DNA of 64,000 bases, from the NCBI GenBank assembly GCA_002778785.1, contig PEZS01000008.1, positions 103,777 to 167,776 on the forward strand, written 5' to 3'. The DNA is from Bdellovibrionales bacterium CG10_big_fil_rev_8_21_14_0_10_45_34. GTDB lineage: Bacteria > Bdellovibrionota > Bdellovibrionia > Bdellovibrionales > 1-14-0-10-45-34. The translations under genes and the position numbers were made by a program. Shown here in pieces: positions 1 to 7,957 of the stretch. A model generated the notes under the pieces. It was not told the origin of the DNA, did not search any database, and was given only the letters and a program-made list of their open reading frames with translations. The first letter of the stretch is position 1. Each line of letters starts with the position of its first letter.

Positions 1-715
1 CATTTGAAACCTGATTGAGCGCATCTTCAATCAATCTTCTGGCCGCAATTGCTTCGCCGCGGTTGATTTGTAAAGTGGCCAACTGAAGAAGCACATCAAC
101 ATGGTTCGAACGCAACCTATAGGCGCGATCTAGCAAAGAATAGCTTTCTTCAAGGTTTCCTTTCTTTTGCTCTTTAAGTGCTTCTTGATAGATTTGATTA
201 AAACTATCCGCGACCGTTCCCGTTTGTCTCTGCTTATAAAAGTAAAATCCGGCGCCAAGAGCAAAAAGAACTATCAAAAGCCAAAACGTGCGATTCGATT
301 GCTCGGCCTCTTGAGCCACTGAAGGATCTCGCCGATAGGTATAAACTTCTTTCGGCTCCTCTGCCTTCTCTCTCTTGCGGTTCTGCCCTTCCGCAACCTG
401 CTGCTCTATTCCCTGAATTATACTATCGTGCTTAACAAACATCCGACCACTCAAAGATTGTGTTAAGGTCTCTGTTTGCGTGTCATCAAAAGTTTTGGTG
501 GGGTTCTCTTCTAGCTGTTCAAACCGATTCTTTAATTTGTTAACAACTTCTTGGAACTCGCTAGCATCTCTGATAAATCCCCAACGCCCATGAGTCTTAC
601 AGATCTCGTCGACAAGTGAGAGTTCTTTGCCTGATATTGCCGTTCGCACTTCTTCGGCTGTGTAAGGACCGAGAATGAGCCCGCCCTGTTTCGCCAACCA
701 TATTCGCTCTTCCAC
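1..715 (-). CDS. GYF-like/TPR membrane protein, 3' end missing
   Basis: The reading frame stays open from a GTG at 715 to the left edge, giving 238 codons with no stop. Residues 1-60 look like a GYF_2-type domain: a W near the start, 'GGLILGPYTAEEV', then 'HGRWGFIRD'. A charged linker follows, then one transmembrane helix at about residues 147-163 ('FWLLIVLFALGAGFYFY'), then TPR-like helices ('GNLEESYSLLDRAYRL'). The arrangement suggests a cytoplasmic GYF domain with TPRs outside the membrane, but the function is unknown. The GTG lies 12 nt after the purH stop behind a GGGGG Shine-Dalgarno-like run, so it is probably co-transcribed with purH. The 3' end is outside the window. Confidence 0.7.
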   Translation of the reverse strand, partial: MEERIWLAKQGGLILGPYTAEEVRTAISGKELSLVDEICKTHGRWGFIRDASEFQEVVNKLKNRFEQLEENPTKTFDDTQTETLTQSLSGRMFVKHDSIIQGIEQQVAEGQNRKREKAEEPKEVYTYRRDPSVAQEAEQSNRTFWLLIVLFALGAGFYFYKQRQTGTVADSFNQIYQEALKEQKKGNLEESYSLLDRAYRLRSNHVDVLLQLATLQINRGEAIAARRLIEDALNQVSN

Positions 716-726
716 TTAGCCCCCGA

Positions 727-2232
727 CTAATGTCTGAAGTGCCTCTTGCCAGTAAGTACCATCGAAATCCCAAGCTCTTCACATCGCTTAAGAACTTCAT
801 CGTCTCGCTTGGATCCACCGGGCTGTATCACCCACCGTACTCCTGCTTGAGCAATTCTCTCAACTGAGTCTACAAATGGAAAGAATCCGTCACTAGCCAA
901 CACCCACTCTGCAGCAGCTTTCCCATGCACCTTCTCCGCGCGCGTGATGGCATGCTCAACTGCATCTACGCGGTTCACTTGCCCCATCCCAAGACCCAAA
1001 GACTGCCCGTGATGAACAATGGAAATCGCGTTGCTTTTTAATTGTGCCACAAGATTCCATGAAAATGTAAGATCCTCTAAAACTTTTGCGTCTGGTTTTT
1101 TGCCGTAGTACTTCCAGTCAGAAGTATCTAGCGAAACCTGATCGAAAGTCTGCCGCAAAATGCCCCCTCGTATCGAACGGTATTCATAACGAGGAATCGC
1201 CCAGGCCTCCTTTGGAAAAACCAAAACTCGCAACTGGGACTTCTTTCGTAAAAGCTCAATTGCCTCTTCTGTAATGGAGGGGACGACGATACATTCCAAA
1301 AATATGCTTGAAAGAAACTCGGTCATTTCGGTCGTGAGTTCGAAATTCGCAGAAACTATGCCACCGAACCGACTCACCGGATCTGCTTCTAACGCTTTTT
1401 TTAAGGCTGCAATCCCCGAGGAAGCATCACGTCCAAAGCCACAAGGACTATTGTGTTTTACAACACATGCTGCAGGAGTCGAAAAGACTTCAATGGCTCT
1501 CAGTGCTGACTCCAGATCCAGCAAATTGTTATACGAGAGTTCCTTACCCTGCAATATTTTCGATTGCTGCCAACCACTTTCATGTGCTGTCATCCAAACG
1601 GCTTCTTGATGAGGGTTCTCCCCATATCGGAGTACCCGATGCTCTCTTAAGGGCAGAGTCTCCTGAGTTGGCAAAAAGTATTTCGCTATCGTTGCGTCGT
1701 ACTGGGCCGTGTGCTGGAACACCTTTGCAGCAAGATAGCGTCGATCAGCGATATTAAGAGAGTAAGACTTTTCTGTCAGCCAGGCGTAGTCGGACGGATC
1801 ACAAACTACGGCTACGGATTCGAAGTTTTTTGAGGCCGCCCTCAAAAGGGTCGGGCCGCCAATATCGATCAGCTCTACTTGCTGGGCTTCATCCACTTTC
1901 TTTTCTATTCCGCTTTCAAATGGGTAGAGATTGCAAATCACCAGATCAAAAAGTTCCAACTGATTTTCTTTAAGGAGTATTTGGTCTTCTGTGTGGGACT
2001 TTCGTGCAAGAAGCGCCATATGTACCTTTGGGTGCAAGGTACGAACTCGGCCATCCATAACTTCAGGAAAACCGGTATGTTCTTCTATCGGTGTTACCCG
2101 CAGACCGCTGCCTTTGAGCAATGTGTAAGTACCACCAGTAGAGACAACGCGTGCGCCTGCTTCTACCAATGGCCTAAGAAAATCCACGATACCGGTTTTA
2201 TTTGAGACGCTAACAAGAATATTTTTGAACAT
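727..2232 (-). CDS. purH: Bifunctional AICAR formyltransferase / IMP cyclohydrolase
   Basis: Performs the last two steps of IMP synthesis: formylation of AICAR by 10-formyl-THF, then ring closure, in the cytoplasm. Residues 1-140 form the MGS-like cyclohydrolase domain (start 'MFKNILVSVSNKTGIVDF', then 'GRVRTLHPKVH'). The rest is the AICAR transformylase domain with the KH-x2-PCG segment ('VVKHNSPCGFG') and the typical end 'LTGKRHFRH'. At 501 aa it is slightly short for the usual 510-530 but both domains appear complete. It sits 18 nt after the MCE gene and 12 nt before the GYF/TPR gene on the same strand, so it is most likely in the alr-mla operon. No other purine gene is in the window. Confidence 0.97.
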   Translation of the reverse strand: MFKNILVSVSNKTGIVDFLRPLVEAGARVVSTGGTYTLLKGSGLRVTPIEEHTGFPEVMDGRVRTLHPKVHMALLARKSHTEDQILLKENQLELFDLVICNLYPFESGIEKKVDEAQQVELIDIGGPTLLRAASKNFESVAVVCDPSDYAWLTEKSYSLNIADRRYLAAKVFQHTAQYDATIAKYFLPTQETLPLREHRVLRYGENPHQEAVWMTAHESGWQQSKILQGKELSYNNLLDLESALRAIEVFSTPAACVVKHNSPCGFGRDASSGIAALKKALEADPVSRFGGIVSANFELTTEMTEFLSSIFLECIVVPSITEEAIELLRKKSQLRVLVFPKEAWAIPRYEYRSIRGGILRQTFDQVSLDTSDWKYYGKKPDAKVLEDLTFSWNLVAQLKSNAISIVHHGQSLGLGMGQVNRVDAVEHAITRAEKVHGKAAAEWVLASDGFFPFVDSVERIAQAGVRWVIQPGGSKRDDEVLKRCEELGISMVLTGKRHFRH

Positions 2233-2250
2233 TAAGGCGTGTCCTCATGA

Positions 2251-3642
2251 CTAGAAATTCACTCTCGAGAGAAGTCTTGTCAGATCATCATTGCTGAAGT
2301 CAAGACCCGCGCCAAAGTAACTTGTTGAGTTACCCTCTCGAGAAGAAAAGTCATCAAAACCGCCGATCAGATAAAGCCCTTTGAGCAAGTCAAATCTTGC
2401 AAAAGCCCTGAGGTGAATGCTATTTTCTGTAAATTCAAAAGCGTCGAATGAAAGTCGCAGCTGTCTTCTAAAGAAATGATAATCAACTCCGAACCCACCG
2501 CTACTTTCGATGAGTCCGCCTCGTAACGCCAATTCATGAATATACTTGGCATACATGGCAGAAAATTTAACTTTATTTTTAAACACTTTGGTTTCTCGAG
2601 TCGTAGTCGTTCCACCTGGTTCATTGACCAGAGTCGTATCGACCCTCTCTATGACGCCAGTGGGGTCATCGACTACTTGGATAAGATAGTAACGATCTTG
2701 CCCCGGTTGTATCTGAAGCCCGAGGTAGGATTTAAATAGTCCCGGCCCGGTCTGGTACTCCGAACGCAAATCTAAACTGGTTTGGAGTGATGAAACATCG
2801 CCTAAGAAAAGGTTAACGTTATCCACAGCCTTATTCACTTCGACGATGGTCGTGTCATCGTTAACAAGCTTTCCGAGTGTTCCCTCTCCTGTATTGATCT
2901 TTCTCGTGATGTCTTCGATATTTCCCATGCTTCGGTCGAGTTTATCAACGCTTGCCATGAGTTTTCGCCAAGAGGAACGAAAGCCTTGCTCGCCTTCCTC
3001 GGTCATTGAGTCACGGATAACGTCTGATATCTCTCTGACATTTGAAACAATCTCTCTAAAATCTTGCTTGTTATCGCGGGACACTTCGGAGAGATCTTGA
3101 GTTACCTTTTCAATGTTATCGACGATGCGACCAAGCGCTGTGACGCGATCCCCTTCCTGAGTGGCCGACTTAAGAGCTTGCGCCACTTCCTTAAGATCGT
3201 CCGTAATTTCAGATACGTCTCCCATCACTTTATCAAGAGAACCACCTTCATTGATCTTGCCAATCTGCCCATTGTCTCCCAGCAGTGGATCTGCATCGCT
3301 TCCCGGAAAAAGTTCAACATAACGATCTCCAAGAATACCTAAGGACTTTATCGTAACTCGCGCCGAAGTTTTGACCGGCAAGTCCCCTCGAATCAACATC
3401 TCTACTCGGGCCTGACCATCTCGCAAATCAATACCTTCTATGATTCCGACATCGATACCAGCTGTCTTCACAGAGCCCTTCTTAACAAGGCCTGAGGCAT
3501 CACCGACTAAAAACCAATAGGATTTTGTTGAGCCCCTAAGGCTTGGATTCTCCGAGACGCGAAACGCCATATAGACGATCAGTCCAGAGATGATCGCCAC
3601 CACAAACCCAACTCTTAATGTGAGAGTAGGAACCCCATTCAC
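2251..3642 (-). CDS. mlaD: MlaD-like MCE protein with C-terminal barrel-like region
   Basis: Substrate-binding, membrane-anchored subunit of an Mla-type phospholipid transporter. It has an N-terminal transmembrane helix (about residues 8-26) and an MCE domain at about residues 38-120 ('VKTAGIDVGIIEGIDL', 'ILGDRYVELFPG'). A long helical, probably coiled-coil region with 'IVDNIEKV'-type repeats runs to about 300. The last 150 or so residues are amphipathic beta strands ('SYLGLQIQPGQDRYYLIQV', 'YLIGGFDDF') ending in 'LLSRVNF', a C-terminal Phe like BAM-recognised barrels. At 463 aa it is far longer than enterobacterial MlaD (about 183 aa). Its start overlaps the mlaF stop by 4 nt. The single MCE domain is clear; the barrel is inference. 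Confidence 0.88.
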   Translation of the reverse strand: MNGVPTLTLRVGFVVAIISGLIVYMAFRVSENPSLRGSTKSYWFLVGDASGLVKKGSVKTAGIDVGIIEGIDLRDGQARVEMLIRGDLPVKTSARVTIKSLGILGDRYVELFPGSDADPLLGDNGQIGKINEGGSLDKVMGDVSEITDDLKEVAQALKSATQEGDRVTALGRIVDNIEKVTQDLSEVSRDNKQDFREIVSNVREISDVIRDSMTEEGEQGFRSSWRKLMASVDKLDRSMGNIEDITRKINTGEGTLGKLVNDDTTIVEVNKAVDNVNLFLGDVSSLQTSLDLRSEYQTGPGLFKSYLGLQIQPGQDRYYLIQVVDDPTGVIERVDTTLVNEPGGTTTTRETKVFKNKVKFSAMYAKYIHELALRGGLIESSGGFGVDYHFFRRQLRLSFDAFEFTENSIHLRAFARFDLLKGLYLIGGFDDFSSREGNSTSYFGAGLDFSNDDLTRLLSRVNF

Positions 3643-4424
3643 TCCCGATGAACCCCTTTTGAGACAAATCGTTTCACTAACTCAATTTCCGAACTTAAAA
3701 AGTCATCGGCAGTTCCGCTCAGTAAGATCACCCCATCGTTCAGCATTGCTATAAAATCTCCAAATCGAAATGCGGCATAAAGATCATGCGTCACAACTAC
3801 ACTCGTCATACCTTCGCGATGGCGATGTGTATCCAGAATTAGATTATCAACCATTTCGGTCATGATGGGATCCAGTCCTGTTGTTGGCTCATCATAAAAA
3901 AGGATTTCTGGATCTATGGCTAACGCGCGAGCTAGACCAACTCGCTTCCTCATTCCGCCACTTAATTCGGAAGGAAGTTTTTCGAAGTCTCTCGGCTTAA
4001 GGCCTACGCTAAGCAGTTTGTCTTGAGCCAATCTCCGCGCTGCTGCGCGCTTAAGATCTTTACGATGCTCTCGAATAGGGAACAGCACATTTTGAAGTGC
4101 AGTCATATCATCAAAAAGAGCCGCATTTTGAAAAAGGACTCCAAAGTTTTTCGAAAATTCAACAGCTTCATCGACATCAAACTTGGTAACGTCTTTTCCG
4201 AGGACTTCGATGAGCCCTGATGTTGGCGGTAGCAAGCCGAGCAGCATCTTAAGGAGCACGCTTTTCCCTGTTCCACTAAATCCGATCAGCACAGTGATTT
4301 TGCCTTTGGGAATCTCTAAATTGACGTCTCTGAGTACCTGCTCTTTACCATCAAATGACTTCTGTAACTTCTCTACTCGAATGACTACGGAGGCTGGGAC
4401 ATTGGGAGTAAGTAATTCTGGCAT
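3639..4424 (-). CDS. mlaF: Mla-type ABC transporter ATPase
   Basis: Cytoplasmic ATPase driving lipid transport with MlaE and the MCE protein. Visible motifs are Walker A 'GFSGTGKS' (about residues 48-55), ABC signature 'LSGGMRKRVGLARAL', Walker B 'EILFYDEPTTGLDP' and switch His in 'VVVTHDL'. The LSGGMRKRVGLARA signature is typical of the MlaF/Ttg2A group. At 261 aa it has the normal family length. It starts 20 nt after mlaE ends and overlaps the next gene by 4 nt, suggesting translational coupling. No MlaB-like STAS gene follows, and MlaA and MlaC genes are also absent from the window. Confidence 0.95.
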   Translation of the reverse strand: MPELLTPNVPASVVIRVEKLQKSFDGKEQVLRDVNLEIPKGKITVLIGFSGTGKSVLLKMLLGLLPPTSGLIEVLGKDVTKFDVDEAVEFSKNFGVLFQNAALFDDMTALQNVLFPIREHRKDLKRAAARRLAQDKLLSVGLKPRDFEKLPSELSGGMRKRVGLARALAIDPEILFYDEPTTGLDPIMTEMVDNLILDTHRHREGMTSVVVTHDLYAAFRFGDFIAMLNDGVILLSGTADDFLSSEIELVKRFVSKGVHRE

Positions 4425-4444
4425 CGCTCTCTCGCTTTAACATA

Positions 4445-5284
4445 TCACATGATAGCTAAATACAATCTTATCAATTTTGTTACGAAAAGATCGACGATAA
4501 TTATTGATACCATGCTAATTACGACACCGTGATGTGTAGCATCACCGACACCTTTGGCACCTCCTTCGGTATGAAATCCCTTGAACGTGCATACAGATGA
4601 AAATATTAGCCCAAACACCGCTCCCTTGATCACTCCTTCTACTATGTCTCTTGGTTCTGCCCAATCGTTGACCTTTGACCAAAAAACCGCCGGGTCTAGG
4701 TGTAGTACATGAACAGCCATGACGTGGGCTCCAAACATTGCCACAAACCCAAAAAAACTCGTCAGGAGTGGAGTTGCAATGACTCCCGCGATCACCCTTG
4801 GAGCAACTAAGTATTGAATAGGGCTCACTCCCATGATTTTCATTGCATCAATCTGCTCCGTAACTCTCATCGTACCCAGTTGGGCTGCCATGGCTCCGCC
4901 AGCACGAGCTGAAATAATGAGCCCAGTTAATACCGGTCCTAATTCCCGAAAAATGCCTAAAGCTACCGTAGCACCAATAAGACCTTCCGCGTTGATCATG
5001 CGAAATCCTAGATAACTCTGAAAGCAAAAGACCATTCCTGTAAACATTCCTGTTAAAGCGACGATGAGGAGGCTTTTGTTTGCCACAAACTCCAGTTGCA
5101 CTAAAAACTGCGTCCATCGGAAAGGGGGACGAAAGGCCATACGAAAAGCTTGAAAAATAAAAAGAGAAAGCTCTCCTAATTTTAAAAAGGGCATCTTAGC
5201 GAGATCAAGGAACTCGGAAAAGTCCCAAGAATTCCTTTCTTCGCCATTTGTGTCCGAGCTACCAGCACCTGTTGAGACGCTCAC
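4445..5284 (-). CDS. mlaE: Mla-type ABC transporter permease
   Basis: Integral inner-membrane permease of the MlaEFD lipid transporter (MlaE/Ttg2B/TGD1 family). The core holds family hallmarks: 'GMFTGMVFCFQSYLGF', 'ALGIFRELGPVLTGLIISARAGGAMAAQLGTM' (shown here in part of a longer match), 'EQIDAMKIMGVSPIQYLVAPR' region, and a C-terminal 'GVGDATHHGVV'. About five membrane helices are visible, and 279 aa is normal once a hydrophilic N-terminal extension of some 25 residues is allowed. The GTG start overlaps the alr stop by 4 nt, so it is translationally coupled to alr, and mlaF follows after 20 nt. Confidence 0.94.
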   Translation of the reverse strand: MSVSTGAGSSDTNGEERNSWDFSEFLDLAKMPFLKLGELSLFIFQAFRMAFRPPFRWTQFLVQLEFVANKSLLIVALTGMFTGMVFCFQSYLGFRMINAEGLIGATVALGIFRELGPVLTGLIISARAGGAMAAQLGTMRVTEQIDAMKIMGVSPIQYLVAPRVIAGVIATPLLTSFFGFVAMFGAHVMAVHVLHLDPAVFWSKVNDWAEPRDIVEGVIKGAVFGLIFSSVCTFKGFHTEGGAKGVGDATHHGVVISMVSIIIVDLFVTKLIRLYLAIM

Positions 5285-6453
5285 GGCGTGTATCTCCGCG
5301 GTATTCGTGAATTGATGTTTGTAAGGACTTCGTACCCAATCGTGTTTGCATGATAAGCAAGTGTTTCCACTCTCACGGCAGACTGAGCTCCAAGGTTTGT
5401 TTCACCGAAAAGAAGTACGCTCTCACCAATAAGAAGTTGGTCTTTTTGCGTATGCTCTTCGAGACTTATCATAAGGTAGTCCATACACACTCGTCCTACA
5501 ACTGGACAAACTTCCTCTCTTACCACAACAGAGGCCTTGTTCGACAAACACCTCAAATATCCATCACCATAACCAACCGGAAGAACCGCTATCTTCATTT
5601 CTTTGGACGCTCGAAAGGTGCCGCCATAACTAACAATCTCGCCCCTCTTTAAATTTTGAAAGTGGACAATTTGACTTTTCAAACTCATGGCGGGCCTGAG
5701 ATCCGACAAGATTTTTTCTGTTGGACTACATCCGTAAAGGGAAATGCCCGGACGAAAAAACTTCATCTGACTTTTTGTGAAACTAGGTATCTGTTCTTCA
5801 ACTCGATCAAGTGGATTGCCATGAAGCACATAACCTGAAATGATCGGTGCGGAGCTTCCCCAGTGGATGGCTAGGTTCCAACCGTCAACATCATCCACGT
5901 AGTCGGCAAATATCTTGAGCTGAGCTAGGCTTGTTGAACTTTTATCGTAAAAATCTGCCGAAGAGTGGAGGTGGGTACAAAGCCCAACAAGATTTCGAAG
6001 GCTCGTGGCTTTGCCAACAACTTGCTTGGCAAGCGCCGGATCCATACCTAGGCGGTTCATTCCAGTATTGATTTTTAAATGAAAGCCAACGTCTCTAAAA
6101 AAACTTTTCAAAAGTTCAATTTCACTTTTGCGGCTCACAACTGGCGTAAGCTGATGCTTCCTGCATGCCCCAAGGCTGATTTCATCAAAAGTGGCAAAAA
6201 CAAGAATGGGGGTGAGAATTCCCGCTTGTCGAAGCTCGATACCCTCTTCTACGAGTGCTACACCAAAGCCGACTGGCTCCATATATTCCAGCGACTTGGC
6301 AACATCGATTAGACCATGACCATAAGCATTCGCCTTAACCATCGGGCAAAGGCCAGCACGATCGCCTAAAGTGCTCAAGAGAAGACTGTAGTTTTCTTTA
6401 ATTGCAGAAAGATTAATTTCCGCCCAAGTCTTTCGAAAGTGTGCCTCTACCAC
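5281..6453 (-). CDS. alr: Alanine racemase
   Basis: PLP enzyme converting L-Ala to D-Ala for peptidoglycan. The PLP-binding lysine lies in 'MVKANAYGHG' (about residue 42), the catalytic Tyr in 'IVSYGGTFRA', and 'GYGDGYLR' and 'GRVCMDYLM' are typical C-terminal motifs. I chose the GTG at 6453 because a GGAGGG Shine-Dalgarno lies 7-8 nt upstream and it places the conserved 'TWAEINL' near the N-terminus. An in-frame ATG at 6474 would add seven residues and has a weak ribosome site. Even so, the gene overlaps the end of the upstream GGDEF-like gene by 41 nt. It overlaps mlaE by 4 nt downstream. Confidence 0.95.
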   Translation of the reverse strand: MVEAHFRKTWAEINLSAIKENYSLLLSTLGDRAGLCPMVKANAYGHGLIDVAKSLEYMEPVGFGVALVEEGIELRQAGILTPILVFATFDEISLGACRKHQLTPVVSRKSEIELLKSFFRDVGFHLKINTGMNRLGMDPALAKQVVGKATSLRNLVGLCTHLHSSADFYDKSSTSLAQLKIFADYVDDVDGWNLAIHWGSSAPIISGYVLHGNPLDRVEEQIPSFTKSQMKFFRPGISLYGCSPTEKILSDLRPAMSLKSQIVHFQNLKRGEIVSYGGTFRASKEMKIAVLPVGYGDGYLRCLSNKASVVVREEVCPVVGRVCMDYLMISLEEHTQKDQLLIGESVLLFGETNLGAQSAVRVETLAYHANTIGYEVLTNINSRIPRRYTP

Positions 6454-7957
6454 TTGAGGGCCCTCCAATTTCATTCAAGCTTTCGATGGATTTGAACTCC
6501 GGACGAAAGGCCTCGTCTACGACATAGATGCACACTTTGTTTTTACTTCGAGACATCACCTGATCAAGTGCTTCCTGGGCCGACTCCACAAGAGCGTCCG
6601 CGTCTGATGAAAGATTCGGGAACTCACTAACACCTATACTGAGGCTCAAATGCCCTAAAGGTTGATGATCCATCATCGGAAACGCCGCCTGACTGATTGC
6701 ACGACGTATTTTTTCAGACTTAATGGCAGCCCCAACTCGAGACGTATGCGGCAGCACCATAACCAGTCGACCGCCACCCAAGTTAAAGATTCGATCGTTC
6801 GCGCGCGAAGCACGAAGGAGATATTTCACAACTTTACGTAAAAGAACATTCGAGAGCACGATACCATTTCGCTCGTTGTAAGATTTGAAATCATCAATTT
6901 CGATCGCAATCACTGAGAGTGGGTGTTTAATTCTGCGACTTCGAGACACCTCATCGGCAACGAAACTGTGTAGACCCTTTGCCAAATAGGCCTCTGTCTG
7001 GGAATCTTTGTTTTCTAAAAGGTGTAGTCTGAGCTGGGACTGCTTAAGTTCAATCTCTCTTATCAGTGAGCTTTTAATGAGTTCAACTGCTGAATCGTGA
7101 TGAAATGAGGGGCGCACAAAAACAAGTATATAAATTTGCCCATCGGTTAGTTCCAAACACAAAAAAGTGCGGTCTTCCACGAATCCCATCTTATCTAAAA
7201 AAACACGCAGTTCCGGTAGCTCAGAAGGGCTTCTTAGAAGCGGCAATAATGTTTTGGGATCTCTCTTCGAAAGATCGACTCCCAAACCTTCACTCGGATC
7301 GATCGGTAAATTCTTGCTAATTTGCAGCGGCAAACTTCGATGACTTGCAATAAAACGAAACAAACAGACTGGGCCTTGCTGAGTCCACGCAGACATCCAG
7401 TTAGCCAAGTTTTGAAAACAAGTCCCCATATCCTGTGAGTCTCGGATCAGCTGGCTCATCGAGAGCAACCCATCCAACTGAGATTCAAACCATGCAAGAT
7501 TACGATCTCTTAAAGTGATCTCTGCATGTAGCTCTAAATATTTTGATTCCGCTAACTGTCGTTTTTGTTGTACGTAACTCAGCTCAGCGACGCGGTCTAC
7601 TCTCAAAGTTAAGGCAATCGAGCCAAAGGAGCTCCAAAGTACTACGTCTGAAGCACCAAATTCAAGAGCTCTTTGTTGCTCATCAGGATCTTCCCCGTCT
7701 ACTAAAACGAGCAATGAAGATTCTACGTTGATGAGACGAACCGCCGCGAACAAATCAGACAAATCTGCATCTTCGGTGACAATATCTACTAACAGAATCG
7801 AGGTCGGCTGCGCCCTGAACTCTTCTAGCAAAAGAGAGGTGTCTTCAAATAACTGCGTGTTGTATCCGACAGATTCCAGCGACTCGGAGATGTATTTACG
7901 CCGAGTACGATTTTGGCAGTATACGAGCACCTGAAAGCGTGAGCGAAAATTATCCAC
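6413..7957 (-). CDS. Receiver-like protein with degenerate GGDEF domain
   Basis: At 514 aa. Residues 8-125 resemble a response-regulator receiver ('FQVLVYCQNRTRRKYISES', 'SILLVDIVTED'). The middle could be a GAF-like sensor. Residues 340-485 form a GGDEF fold ('PLSVIAIEIDDFKSYNERNG', 'LSLSIGVSEFP'). The signature loop, at about residues 393-397, reads GGGRL instead of GG(D/E)EF, so the metal- and substrate-binding acidic residue is missing. Diguanylate cyclase activity is therefore unlikely; it may bind a nucleotide or partner instead. Its start overlaps the upstream membrane-protein gene by 8 nt and its end overlaps alr, so the genes are probably coupled. Confidence 0.78.
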   Translation of the reverse strand: MDNFRSRFQVLVYCQNRTRRKYISESLESVGYNTQLFEDTSLLLEEFRAQPTSILLVDIVTEDADLSDLFAAVRLINVESSLLVLVDGEDPDEQQRALEFGASDVVLWSSFGSIALTLRVDRVAELSYVQQKRQLAESKYLELHAEITLRDRNLAWFESQLDGLLSMSQLIRDSQDMGTCFQNLANWMSAWTQQGPVCLFRFIASHRSLPLQISKNLPIDPSEGLGVDLSKRDPKTLLPLLRSPSELPELRVFLDKMGFVEDRTFLCLELTDGQIYILVFVRPSFHHDSAVELIKSSLIREIELKQSQLRLHLLENKDSQTEAYLAKGLHSFVADEVSRSRRIKHPLSVIAIEIDDFKSYNERNGIVLSNVLLRKVVKYLLRASRANDRIFNLGGGRLVMVLPHTSRVGAAIKSEKIRRAISQAAFPMMDHQPLGHLSLSIGVSEFPNLSSDADALVESAQEALDQVMSRSKNKVCIYVVDEAFRPEFKSIESLNEIGGPSSGRGTLSKDLGGN

